From Membranipora membranacea (lineage: Eukaryota; Bryozoa; Gymnolaemata; Cheilostomatida; Membraniporidae): a stretch of 64,000 nt of DNA. Below are positions 1-10,623 of this stretch, in pieces. The position numbers and the translations under genes were made by a program. Each line of letters opens with the position of its first letter. Position 1 is the first letter of the stretch. The DNA lies in assembly GCA_914767715.1 (NCBI GenBank), contig OU612065.1, positions 36,828,001-36,892,000 on the forward strand, in the 5' to 3' direction. The notes under the pieces were generated by a model. That model had not been told where the DNA came from, made no database searches, and saw nothing but the letters and a program-made list of their open reading frames with translations.

Positions 1-242
1 TAAAGATCGGATAATAGTGTTGCAGTTAGGGAGCTGATTAGCCGAAGAATTAACGGTTGGGAAAATAAGAAATATATGAAAGAATGTTAAAGATATAAAT
101 CTATCAGTTAACTGTCTCATGTTCCTGTTAAATCAAAAGTCAGAAGAGTTTTAGCTGATTTATCTTTAAGTGTATATTGGTGAAGTAAGTTTAAAAGGGC
201 TGATTTTCCAAAATTTGTTCGGAATGAGGGTTTAATAATAGT

Positions 243-659
243 TCAGTTGCTTCTCAGACAACGCTGATGCTTTCGGGAATTTTGAACTAGATTAAGGATA
301 TGCTTAGAAGCTTTGTTTTTTGCAACATTCTTATGTGTAAAATTATGAAATAGGTGTTGTCTCCTGCTTAGTAGTGTGGGTAAATTTAAAAGCAATCTAC
401 CAGTTGTGACAGAAAATTTCTTGGGAGCAGATACAATAATTCTGATTGCTCTATTTTGAACTTTCTCAATTGTTCCAGTGACCTTTTGTGTAGTTTGTAG
501 GTAAATATAGCAATATTCTAATATTGGTCGAACAATGCTTTTGTAAGTTTTAAGGGATTCTTCAACATTCATGTATTTTTTAAGTTTAGATATAAGAAAG
601 ACTAGTTTGTTTGCTCTAGTTGCAACATCAGTAGCATGGGTATGAAATGCACTATACAC
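243..659 (-). mobile_element. Non-LTR retrotransposon reverse transcriptase, C-terminal fragment
   Basis: An open frame of about 138 codons resembles the part after the catalytic core (thumb and C-terminal region) of CR1/Jockey-type reverse transcriptases. Visible landmarks are YKSIVRPILEYC, matching the usual 'lYkslIrPileYa' block, and IEKVQNRAIRII, matching 'le.vQrrair'. The frame ends in a basic tail that stops normally, so the real C-terminus may be kept. The catalytic palm (YADD/FADD) and the endonuclease are absent: upstream on the minus strand (above about 660) the frame is closed. This is a 5'-truncated dead copy, the usual fate of target-primed insertions. The stretch at 1-242 could be its 3' UTR, but no tail or target-site duplication is clear. 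The family assignment is from motifs only; the clade is not certain. Confidence 0.75.
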
Positions 660-992
660 TATATTTTATTATCTACCGGCGTATTTGAGTTTACACAGTC
701 TCACTTTGTTGTATACCAGAAGTAAGTTTTTCAGACCTAGGCATGGCAGAGGAATGTCTTGATTCATGTTAGTGTGGAAACATTGTGATGTCAGTGGTAA
801 TAATTATTTAGTAGTTATCCTCTCTTCTTGTAGGAGAAAGCAATAAATATCCATTTTACTGGTTGCGCCTAACATTGAGGAAGGTCGTCTTGCTCTAATT
901 GTTCTCACCGATTTGTTGGCGTAGGGGAAAGGAGACTGAACTCAGTTGTAAGCAGATATTACAACCTTTGACTGTATGAGGAATCTGATGGT

Positions 993-1026
993 ATCACAGA
1001 GTAAGGATATATCCTTACTCTGTGAT
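993..1026. repeat. Perfect 34-bp palindrome, copy 1
   Basis: The left arm ATCACAGAGTAAGGAT is followed by AT and then by its exact reverse complement, giving a perfect 34-bp palindrome. Related but imperfect copies lie at 1381-1420 and 27699-27730, so this is a small dispersed family rather than a chance hairpin. Confidence 0.85.
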
Positions 1027-1380
1027 GGTATGCAAGGAGACTAAACAGACAATGTTTGATGCAAATCTGAGTGCACAAAAGCTATCACACAGTGAATCAA
1101 GTCTTCCAAAACAAACCACGCTGCCTGGAAAGTATCATGGAAATTTGGATGTATAATATACACACATTGAGTGTTTTGTAGAAGATATCAAGATCCGCAA
1201 CTCCTTTGATGCCATTATATTCATTGTTTCGGCTATTATCAAAAAGTTACATTTTTTTTTATTTTGGTAGGGATAGCACTGTGTAATGTGTGCTGTTCCC
1301 CAAGACAAATGAAATAAGTGAAAACATCTATGTGGTGTCTGCATAGACAATTTATATGTGTAATTTTATAATTAGAATAT

Positions 1381-1420
1381 ATTATCACAGAGTAGGGACA
1401 TATCCTTACTCTTTGATAAT
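1381..1420. repeat. Palindrome copy 2 (imperfect, 40 bp)
   Basis: This has the same core as the 993-1026 palindrome, with arms of 20 bp in which 17 positions pair. The segment just after it (TAGTCTGCG) resembles the one after the third copy at 27699-27730 (TAGTCTGTG), so the mobile unit may be longer than the palindrome itself. Confidence 0.7.
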
Positions 1421-1608
1421 ATAGTCTGCGTAGATTATACCAGCATCTTCCGGTATACATAGGAAAGATGAAAACCAAAAATAGCGATTTCCTTCTTGGA
1501 GAACAAACATTATGTTTAGCGTAACCATAGACAAAACACATGTCTATGAGCGTAACGCTGAAATATTTGAGTAATAATAATTGCTAATCTTGTTACCCTG
1601 TGTTTGAT

Positions 1609-1636
1609 CAATGAACTAAGGAAGTTTAGTTCATTG
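1609..1636. repeat. Hairpin with perfect 11-bp arms next to direct repeat A
   Basis: CAATGAACTAA at 1609-1619 and its exact reverse complement at 1626-1636 are separated by 6 bases. It sits 3 bp from the edge of the 546-bp direct repeat at 1640, whose first 19 bases form another hairpin. Function unknown. Confidence 0.7.
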
Positions 1637-1639
1637 GTT

Positions 1640-2185
1640 TAACGATTCCCTATCGTTAGGCTTTCAGTTTAGTGGATTTTGTGACTTGGGATTTTTACTG
1701 ATGGAACTTGCACTTTTGTCGTACAATTTATAACATTTATTGTCGAGCTTTACCGAGATTCACACCGTGAAATCTAAAAAGATTAACACAAACAATGACT
1801 ACATGACTATGTATAAAAGCATTACACAGTTCTCAAAAATTTAACTTTATACTTTACAACTTTTAAAATAAACTTTTACTTCCAAAACGTAAAATTAATA
1901 AGGTGTCAAATGCATCAATCCTGATGCCAAATTAAGCCTTTGCACAATTCAAGGTATATTTATAATATAGTTTATCCTTGAATGAGGAATGCAGGTTGCA
2001 ATAAAATGATAAGGTTAATATTCATACCTTTTGCCTTTTTCCTCTAAACTGCTTTTGTATATAATATTTTGATCTAACTGATCTGAGTTCATAATAAAGT
2101 GAACTGCCTTCTTTCACATGTAAAATTACACTGAACCAGGATAAGTTCTGCCAGATATACAGGGAACACACCAACACAAAGACCA
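1640..2185. repeat. 546-bp direct repeat, copy A
   Basis: Nearly identical to 4861-5406 (about four differences, no length change). It opens with a small hairpin, TAACGAT-TCCCT-ATCGTTA. Under a minus-strand LTR model this would be the 3' repeat. Confidence 0.92.
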
Positions 2186-2437
2186 TACATACATACCATA
2201 CATATGAAACAGGATTCTAACAGAGCCAGTGGCGTTCTGGTTGTATTTACTAATTGATCTAGCAGCAGAATCTTACTTATTCTGTCCTGCCACCTGCTCC
2301 AGTGTCAACAGACCTCTCACTGAACACCTTGAACAGCTAACTTGAGAACTTTGTGACAACTTCTATTTCAAGAGAGCATTACGCTCCCACCGTGAGCTTT
2401 ATGACGTCGCCAATCTATCTACTTCAAGCCTGAGATA

Positions 2438-4051
2438 TTAGTGAGACATTACTCCTGGAACCCTCTCTTGACAACTCTTGCTTTTTGAATTGTTACATGA
2501 CTCTACGAAGTTTGGAACTAGCACTATGCTTGTCTGTCTCATTTCAACTTTACTAAAGAATTCATGATGCCATCTCACCTGGAAACCCTCAGCTCCCATC
2601 TGTACACGTGCCAGCCTGACATCGTTGTATGGTTTAGCTGGGGAGTTCCCTGGTGGCAAAGCATCAGTCACACCGAGTTTTCGTATCATATTTGGGGTTT
2701 TAGGACGGGTCTGTTCATTGTCGATCTGCATCACTGGTAATGGCTTGGAAGTCACAGTTCCCCCGTCAAGTGATCCTAAATGCAGCGTACCGCTATATAT
2801 GTATGCATATATGAGAAAATACATGAAGGTAAACAAGAGGCCGTGTCTGTTGAGCTCAGTTCTACACCCCTCCCTTTTAGCAATCGGCTTAGGTGTCGGC
2901 CATGGTTTAACTTGAGGGCCTTGAGTTGCAGGTTTGAGTGACATGGCTTCTATAGCCAACACAACTCTTTCAGTTGAGAGATCAAAATTTTGATTCAACG
3001 AATTCACAGTTTTATCACCGTTCGGTTTATCCAAATGGGATGGATTCATAGGAATTGAGTCTATGACCTGTACAATTGCTACATCTACCTCCACATCATC
3101 TTTAATGGAAACTGGAATTGTGAGACTGGATTTGACAGTATTATTTATTGCTTCGCTGTCAGTTGCCTTTGAACACATCTCAAATTCTTTCCCCAATACA
3201 TCCCGGCCTAGTGGTGATTTGGCAGCAAAGAACTGCTCTTGGCTGCCCTTGACTACCTCAACCGGAGTGAGGGCATCAATGCATGCACTATCTAACAGAG
3301 TAGCTACAGGAGCATCTAGAGAGGGAGGGAACGGATAGGCTATATCTTCTACAGTTTCCAGAGATTTACTGGTTGGTGTTTCCATGATTATCTCCTCTGT
3401 ATTAGTTTCAGGGATAAGCTCATTTGTTATGGCGATTGGCGGTGTCTGAGGTGGAGAGGGGGGAGCGACAGGGATGATACCTACTTTTTGTCTTTTCCTA
3501 GCCTCCCTTTCCACTATGAACTGTTTAAAACGCTCCAAGGACAAAGCTCGTGCTGCCTCTCTAGCCCTATCCTGTTCTAGTTCTGTTACGAGGTCAGCTC
3601 TCAGGGAATTTGCTTTCTCCTCAAAGTTCTGTACTACGGGAAGGAGGTTTTCATGCAGATTAAGGCCATGAGTGGAGCACAAATCCTCAAGGTCAGAAGC
3701 TTGGGCCAAAATCTTGGCTAAATCAAAGTCGAGGGCCCTAATAATTTTATCAACAGAGAAACAAGAATTATCAAACATGTTCTGGAAGTCTTCTAAGATA
3801 ATAGGACAGTTTTCAGATAATTCATTAAATAAAAGAACTGCTCGATGCTTGACTGCAGATCTAGTTTGATGCACCACCAAGGGAGCGCCTACTTTGCTCT
3901 TGACAGATACATCACTACTACTGCCGTGGTTACTACTGTCATCAGACATCTCATTTACATTATCTAACTGAGAATTCTGAGAGCTGATCTGATCATCAGA
4001 TTGCCCAACCGGTTGATCGCTGGCCGCGTCGGCAGACACTGGGTCAGTCAT
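2438..4051 (-). CDS. Uncharacterised 537-residue protein, possibly gag-like
   Basis: I do not recognise this protein. It starts at an ATG (4051) and runs uninterrupted for 537 codons, far longer than chance in AT-rich DNA. Visible parts: an acidic, Ser/Asp/Gln-rich N-terminus (residues about 1-50), a mostly helical middle (about 60-190) ending in a charged coiled-coil-like stretch and a basic patch (EARKRQK), a proline-rich segment (PPSPPQTPP), a long acidic low-complexity region, then a hydrophobic run (LLFTFMYFLIYAYIY) that could be a membrane segment, and a C-terminal tail of about 125 residues. No zinc knuckle, protease or polymerase motif is visible. Its position between near-identical direct repeats suggests a mobile-element protein; a gag role is inference from layout only. 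The hydrophobic run could instead be a retained intron. Confidence 0.5.
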   Translation of the reverse strand: MTDPVSADAASDQPVGQSDDQISSQNSQLDNVNEMSDDSSNHGSSSDVSVKSKVGAPLVVHQTRSAVKHRAVLLFNELSENCPIILEDFQNMFDNSCFSVDKIIRALDFDLAKILAQASDLEDLCSTHGLNLHENLLPVVQNFEEKANSLRADLVTELEQDRAREAARALSLERFKQFIVEREARKRQKVGIIPVAPPSPPQTPPIAITNELIPETNTEEIIMETPTSKSLETVEDIAYPFPPSLDAPVATLLDSACIDALTPVEVVKGSQEQFFAAKSPLGRDVLGKEFEMCSKATDSEAINNTVKSSLTIPVSIKDDVEVDVAIVQVIDSIPMNPSHLDKPNGDKTVNSLNQNFDLSTERVVLAIEAMSLKPATQGPQVKPWPTPKPIAKREGCRTELNRHGLLFTFMYFLIYAYIYSGTLHLGSLDGGTVTSKPLPVMQIDNEQTRPKTPNMIRKLGVTDALPPGNSPAKPYNDVRLARVQMGAEGFQVRWHHEFFSKVEMRQTSIVLVPNFVESCNNSKSKSCQERVPGVMSH

Positions 4052-4744
4052 AACTGAGTTGCTTACTTTTTTACAAAAAATGTAAATAAGGTTAGTCTTG
4101 CAAGAATTGAACTACAGATTAAATACTATGATGACATACTGCTTTTGGCATGCAGCGCGTAATTCTGATAACAATAGGCCTGTTTGAAATGACAGCTCAG
4201 CTCAATAGACTTGTACCTCGAAGGTAATGTTACAACACAACAAGTGTCACTGTCTCATCACAGGCTAAGAACTTTGTTATCTATTTAAAGGGCCACCCTA
4301 GAGTAAGTCACCGTTCAACAAGAGTTCCCAAATGCGCAGTGCCGAGAAGCATAAAAGCCCAACTCTGCCCCCGCCAACAACCTGGTTAAATTGCTGACCG
4401 CAATTAAATCAAGAGGGGGAAATGGTCCCGACCTGGGCCAAGTGATGGGATAATTCCAGGCAAACCTGGCAGAAAAATATCCTGATTCAGTTTACAACCA
4501 AAAATTAAAAAATTAGCTGAAATAAAAAGATAATTCTCCTAAGATCAATTAAAAATGAAAAACTGACTCTAAGTCAATATTGAATATGAATACAACTTAT
4601 CACTTTCCGCTGCTGCTTCACCGAATGTCTGTCCTGGTGGTTGAATATCCTAGGGTAGATTGTTAATTGTTACTGAGATACGAGATGTTTCGCCAGAGGT
4701 TTGACCTGTTCGTTGTGAAATGTCTTGTCGGCAGAACTCGTTGT

Positions 4745-4846
4745 TATCCGCTCGGAGTATCCTTATCCGCTGAGGTGCTATCTGCTCAGAATATACTTAT
4801 CCGCTGAGAAGCTATCTGCTCGGAATATCCTTATCCGCTGAGAAGC
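4745..4846. repeat. 34-bp tandem repeat, three units
   Basis: Three consecutive 34-bp units start at 4745, 4779 and 4813. Each has the form TATCYGCTCRGARTAT followed by MCTTATCCGCTGAGRWGC, with few differences. The array lies just inside direct repeat B, in the leader of the minus-strand ORF if the element model holds. Confidence 0.85.
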
Positions 4847-4860
4847 TTAAGATTTCACTT

Positions 4861-5406
4861 TAACGATTCCCTATCGTTAGGCTTTCAGTTTAGTGGATTT
4901 TGTGACTTGGGATTTTTACTGATGGAACTTGGACTTTTGTCGTACAATTTATAACATTTATTGTCGAGCTTTACCGAGATTCACACCGTGAAATCTAAAA
5001 AGATTAACACAAACAATGACTACATGACTATGTATAAAAGCATTACACAGTTCTCAAAAATTTAACTTTATACTTTACAACTTTTAAAATAAACTTTTAC
5101 TTCCAAAACGTAAAATTAATAAGGTGTCAAATGCATCAATCCTGATGCCAAATTAAGCCTTTGCACAATTCAAGGTATATTTATAATATAGTTTATCCTT
5201 CAATGAGGAATGCAGGTTGCAATAAAATGATAAGGTTAATATTCATACCTTTTGCCTTTTTCCTCTAAATTGCTTTTGTATATAATATTTTGATCTAACT
5301 GATCTGAGTTCATAATAAAGTGAACTGCCTTCTTTCACATGTAAAATTACACTGAACCAGGATAAGTTTTGCCAGATATACAGGGAACACACCAACACAA
5401 AGACCA
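4861..5406. repeat. 546-bp direct repeat, copy B
   Basis: Partner of 1640-2185, same length, about four substitutions. Under a minus-strand LTR model it would be the 5' repeat. The sequence beyond 5406 (gggcgggccc) has no counterpart after copy A, so the shared block ends sharply here. Confidence 0.92.
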
Positions 5407-6074
5407 GGGCGGGCCCAAATCCCCCCAGACCAATCACGGACAGCCAACGCCCCATAAAGATGTTGGGAGGTGGCCAGAAGCTGCAACAAATACACTCCTC
5501 GACACAATACTGCACCCTGGATCCCCTGTTTGAAGAGTAAATTACTCTATTGTCCCCTGAAATTGGACTGAACCTAATCCTGCAGATGAGAGCAGTGACA
5601 ACTTGTTTGGAGTTGAAACGAGTCTCCAGCTTAAGCTGGTGAAACAAAAGAACTTTTAATTTGAATAAATAATACATGGGTTTGTTACATAACGAATTTT
5701 AGTTTGTTTTTGTAAAGCTGATGAGTATCTTTACAATTGGTTTGATAACTGTGTTAGATATTTGTGAAGGGGGTGCAGTCCTTCATTCCTAGCTACTCAT
5801 GACTCATTTTACATTAGAAATAATACTGCAGTGCATGGCTGATCACACATAAAATTGATAACCTTTACACTACTTCCTTCATAGATAGGGGAAATCCCTT
5901 AATTTTTATAACTATCAATTCATTCATTTCAATAGGTTTATTCACTTGTTGTTGCAGCGAGGTGAACTAATAGCTGTTAGCTCTGTTGGCAATCGACCTA
6001 TTCATAATACTCAGTACCTGTCAAATAAGTAGTTGATAGATTGACAAACAAGATCGCTATAGAACAAGACTGAT
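5407..6074. other. Intergenic / 5' flank of the ankyrin-TPR gene
   Basis: No exon or clear TATA box was recognised. The 5' UTR and promoter of the gene starting at 6075 should lie here. A minus-strand open frame runs from 5677 into direct repeat B but looks non-coding. Confidence 0.45.
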
Positions 6075-9000
6075 ATGGATTCAGAGTCTGTTGAAGAGAC
6101 AGGTAAGATTTTAATGATAGAACAGACAAACAACAAGCAACCTCTCTTCATCATTCTACTTGGTTAAGTTTCAATCTCACAGGCAGCATGCTACTACAGT
6201 CATCCATCCAATATCCTTTGTAGCTTTGAGCAATGAACTCCCTCTTCATTGCTTTGAGAGAGCGGTTGTATTACATCTGAAGGTTGGCACAAGTTTATGA
6301 TTTTGTTTTATTTTCCAGGCTTTGCCCTATGTGTTGTTGCTCAAGAGCTTGTTCCATGGATACGAGAGAATATAGAGTTAGCTTGGGAGAGACAGGAAAA
6401 GATCAGGCTGCATCCGTCTGATGTCTCTCCAGCAGAGACCAATATCTCAACCACTGTAGAGCTGGAAGACTTCATCCGCGTGTCGACTACAGGGAAGGGA
6501 GCATTTTATTGGATCAAAAAACCGATTGCAGCCAGTGAAAGTTCTGAGGTGCCTGAAGTGATGGTGAGCTTCATAGAGCCGGTTGATTTTAAGGTGATAG
6601 GTCTGCCAATCGTTCCACTAACCTGTTTTCCACAATCAACCAGTGAAACGGGGCTAATTCCTCCAATAAATCTGAAGCCAACCAACAGAATAGAGATCGA
6701 AAAGGATAAAGCAATACGACTTACCGGGGTCAGCAAACTTCTCATAATCAGAGATCAGGATGAACAGACAGAAGTGCATCTAGACATCGATGATGCCTCC
6801 AGGCTACAATCCCTTTCAACAATATTAGATTCTAACAATGCTGCTAGTTCTTCCCTTTTTCTGAGTGGCTTTGGTGACCAGAACTCTTGCCTTTGGGACT
6901 CAATTCATCTGAGATCTGTTCCAGACAGTAAAATGGTTGCGCAGATTATTGTGGATAGATTACCACTGAGGGATGGAGACTCAGACTTTTTTGATCACGC
7001 GAGCACTGTCCTAGGGACACACATCAACTTACAGGAGGCAATGACTAAGGTTCGCACAAAGGCACTAACCTCTCATGAACAAGTCATGGATAGCGGGGAA
7101 ATGGAAAATGATGATTGGATCCTACTGACAGCCACTATCAGCGGTCCGCACAATGTCAACCAAGCCGTTAAAGACATACAAGCACAATTCCCTACGAATG
7201 ATTCGTGGAAAACTGTTGAACACCATGGCGAGAACATGAGATCATCCATGAGTCTATCTATAACTGAGGGGGGAACAAGAGCAGCCATAATGTTGATTGT
7301 ACTTCCTGAATCACAAAGTGGGAGGGATTCAGAGCAGGAAGAAAGCAGTTGCCATCTACACAACGCAGCCAATGATGATGATGTTCTGCTTATGGAGTGG
7401 CTATTGAACAACTCAAGTGAAGAGCGCTGGATTGAGAGGCTACAGCAAAAAAATGAAGACGGATTCTCGGTTTTACAACAAGCTTGTAGAGTTGGCAGCA
7501 TGAGCAGCGTACATTACTTGATGTCTCTCCGTGATCCACTCTCATTGCTTCGAGAGTTTTCAGATTCAGGTGAAACAGCCTTGCACCTATCAGTAAGAAA
7601 TGGATACCCCCAGATACTACATGAGCTCCTCAAAGCTGTTGAACGAGCTGATCGTAAAGAGTTGCTTTCGTTTTCTAACAACCAAAATCAAACAGTAGAT
7701 AATCTGGCCGAAGTGATCAATAAAGCTGACAGCTTACTGACAAAAGCCGTGATAAAGTGTAAGTGTGCCATATATATTAAATTGACGTATCATTTTCCTG
7801 TTTTAATTAGTCTTCGCTGTAAATTAAAAGGCTCATAATTTGACGCCAAATGTAAGAATTACGTTGAATATATATAGTTTAGGAAAATATTTGGGTTGTG
7901 AGATCATTTAACTGATCAGGGGACAAAGGGAAATAGAAATACAGCCTACGAAGTAATTTTTACTCGGCTTTATTCGATGATGATACCAAAGTTATTTCAG
8001 CATCCCAAGGGGGTTTACCTAGACAATGTGTTGACCCTTTTTTGGGTGATTTACTTCCTTACTAATTCTCCGATTCATCCTTTTACAGATCACAGATGGA
8101 TAAGCAACGAAGACTTCAAGTCATTCTTTGAGGGACATGACTATAGTCTATTTCGTATCCCACTGGAGGAAAAAATGACGCGTAGTATGTATACTAAAAC
8201 TGACAGTCACAATCCAGACGAGCTTGGGCAGGTGCGCTTTAAAAACTTTGACACAATGATCTGTCTGAGATTCTGTGACTTACATCCAGAATCGGAGAAA
8301 AGCAAAGAAGCGTTTAAATCTGGATGTAGATTCAACAGGGAGAGTCTTCAAATCGACCCAAACAGCTTGCATGCTTGGTCCAATAGGGGGTCCATTCTGA
8401 TATGCGATGGACACAGGACTGACAGAGAACTTGAAGATATAGCCCACAGAGTATTACAGTTACAGGTCGAACGAGGCAAACAGCATTTCTTATCTATCAT
8501 AGATTACGCTTATGGCTTTGCAGAAACCAATCGATCTGACGCAAACAGAAAAAAAGGCTGCAAAATGTTTGATGATGCTTTTAAGCAGGTTCAAGGCTTG
8601 GAGGACATTGTGTATTTGAGTTCATACTGTGACTATTTCCATGCAAAGATTCTGATTCGACGAGCACAGGATACCTTCAGTGAGCAGAAATTGGAGGGAG
8701 AAAACCTGAGGAAGGTGATTGAAGACGCAATCGACTGTCTGATCAGGGTCGCCATTCATAATGTGGATGAGTTTATGGGAGATTTGTGGATATGGCTGGC
8801 TGAGCTGCAGAGAAAATCGATTTGTGAGAGAATAGAGAGAGACCAGGGAAAGGAACATGTGCAGAGCTTACTGTCAAAATTCCAAAGAGAAGTCGGTCAA
8901 GACGAAGATATCGGAGTTGATGTGGCTTCATGTTTGCAGCAGGCACAGATGATTGCAGAAGAACTTCACCACGAACCAAAGTTCTTGCTGAGAATAGGCA

Positions 9001-9947
9001 AACTATATCTCCAACAGGCACGAGAATCAACTAGAAAACAGGAGATTGAAAAATTCTTTAAAGAAGCTCGAGACATCAGCGTACCATATATATTCAATGA
9101 AAAGCCCATCTTTATGGGCGTCACAAACTACGTACCAGCTGTCTTAGGGCTTTGGGCAATGCAGTACACATGTCAACGTAAAGGAGAACGAAGGCGTGGG
9201 GTTATAACAGATTATGAGAAAATGACTGGTAAAACCTATAAACAAGGTGAGTATAGACGCCTGATGATTCATTGCCAGTTCAGTTTCTAGGAAGTCAGTC
9301 AATCCTTGCCTTGCCACATACATGGCGCATTGGTTTTACCTGTTGGCTGCTTGAAAAGGCTAAGTTCTTAAAATACCCAATTTGAAAATAAACATATAAT
9401 AATATATGAAGACTGTAGTTTAATGGTATTTAAGGTTATTATTGGCGCAAAACCCAAAGATACGGAAAAAGTTAAGCTCATTGAATGAAGTCCGTTGTTA
9501 AAATCTCCCTTCACCACCAAGCATACATTATATATCTTCTTCTCTGTAGGTGATGAGAGACAATTATGGAGACATGCTTCAACAGAATTTTATGGACCTG
9601 CAGAAGATGAAGATGGCATGCTCGATTTAACCATACAGCCTCTTATCAATATAGTGTATAAGCAGGACGGGGCATACATAGCCGGGGAGTGGCTGGCGAG
9701 AGTGAAGGCTTTATTAGGGCATAGTTGTGAGGACATAGAAGCCGTGTTCTACTACTCACAACAACACAGCGATACAGGCAATAAGACCAAAAATTACGAG
9801 AAGCTCGGTAGATATTATGAGTCTATAGAAAATACTAAGCTGGCTCGGGATAACTACCATAGTGCCATCACCAATGAGGAAGAAAATGCAGGCTACTATA
9901 AACCCAGAGTTTCAAAGTACAGACTTAGAGTTCTTGGGAATGCTTGA
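6075..9947 (+). CDS. Ankyrin-repeat plus TTC22-like TPR protein, 1007 residues, four exons
   Basis: Coding exons 6075-6102, 6319-7758, 8089-9246 and 9550-9947 join with GT-AG sites, all in phase 1, to give 3024 nt (1007 residues plus stop). The first ATG at 6075 is chosen because its 28-nt exon splices in frame to the large second exon. Residues 1 to about 350 match nothing I recognise. About 353-453 are two or three ankyrin-type repeats (HLHNAANDDDVLLMEWLL, GETALHLSVRNGYPQILHEL). Residues about 490-875 (exon 3) are helical with TPR character (SLQIDPNSLHAWSNRGS), and the following IDYAYGFAE block recalls vertebrate TTC22; this likeness is from memory. Exon 4 has a TPR-like helix pair (NYEKLGRYYESIENTKLARD). 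There is no signal peptide or membrane segment, so a cytosolic scaffold is likely. Function unknown. AATAAA signals at 10414 and 10496 are plausible 3' ends. Confidence 0.8.
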
Positions 9948-10413
9948 AAAGCTCTCTCTCTCGGAATCTTGATCTGGTCGAAGTGTTCATCATGCATTAT
10001 ACCGTTTTAATGCCATGACACATACTGTTATAAAAATGGAACAAAACAATGCTGATCCATCCAACATTAGAAGCTGCTCAGAATGCATGATCAAGAAGTG
10101 GTAAATTTGTTGACTTTTACATCTTGTACATTTCAAGGTGTCACAACTATTCTGCTTTTTTTTTCAACATAGCGCAACGCGACACCATGACATGCTTTCA
10201 TGCTGAAACTAATAATTTCAGAAACAGTGTTTGAAGCTTTCCAATCATATATATAATGTCAAAATCGTCAATGTTGGTGTCACAGCCTTATATTATACAT
10301 GGCCATTTATGTATCATAATTTTCCTTTTATCAATAGGAGAAAACTAGTCGAAGTAAGTTGAGTCTATAGACAAAACTCTCAGCAGTCGTTCTTACCTAG
10401 CATTTTCAATTAA

Positions 10414-10501
10414 AATAAAACTGTTTTTGAGAGAATATATTCTGACTTGGTCTAAAGCTGGAGCGATGCAATCCATCCGGTAATATTTTAAAGCGAATAA
10501 A
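10414..10501 (+). promoter_or_regulatory. Candidate polyadenylation signals for the ankyrin-TPR gene
   Basis: AATAAA occurs at 10414-10419 and 10496-10501, about 470 and 550 nt after the stop at 9947. Either would give a 3' UTR of normal length. Choice between them is not possible from sequence. Confidence 0.4.
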
Positions 10502-10623
10502 TGTTCCTTTTTAACTCAATAGGGTTTAGTCTCTGACTTAAATTCTTCTCATGGAACGGAAATAATATCGTAACATTATTCAGATAGTACACTCAGGACA
10601 TTGGCTCATCTTACAGTGGTCTG

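Larger units (their letters stand above)
660..1608. other. Intergenic, repeat-rich, no gene seen
   Basis: No convincing exon is visible on either strand. Short open frames here lack domain character and coding bias. The stretch contains the two palindromic units annotated separately at 993-1026 and 1381-1420. Confidence 0.6.
1640..5406 (-). mobile_element. Candidate recent mobile element: ORF unit bounded by 546-bp direct repeats
   Basis: Two 546-bp direct repeats (1640-2185 and 4861-5406) differ at about four positions by eye and enclose 2.7 kb with an intact 537-codon minus-strand frame. The near-identity argues for a recent event. A young non-autonomous LTR element carrying only a gag-like frame would explain the layout. 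Evidence against it: the repeat does not have the usual TG...CA ends (on the minus strand it begins TGGTC and ends CGTTA), no target-site duplication is obvious, no clear tRNA primer-binding site or polypurine tract adjoins the repeats, and no pol is present. The alternative is a recent segmental duplication around a host or other-element ORF. Orientation is taken from the ORF. Confidence 0.45.

Noticed and set aside
1135-1541. Two overlapping minus-strand open frames
   Set aside because: No domains and low-complexity composition; one spans a palindrome copy. Typical chance frames.
2625-3869. Plus-strand frames at 2625, 3063, 3474 and 3672
   Set aside because: They lie antisense to the long minus-strand ORF and are its shadows.
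5243-5677. 144-codon minus-strand frame crossing the edge of direct repeat B
   Set aside because: Half of it is repeat sequence, the matching part of copy A is not open in context, and no family is recognised. The hydrophobic stretch alone is not evidence.
7073-7501. Minus-strand frame inside the ankyrin-TPR gene
   Set aside because: Antisense shadow of the exon at 6319-7758.
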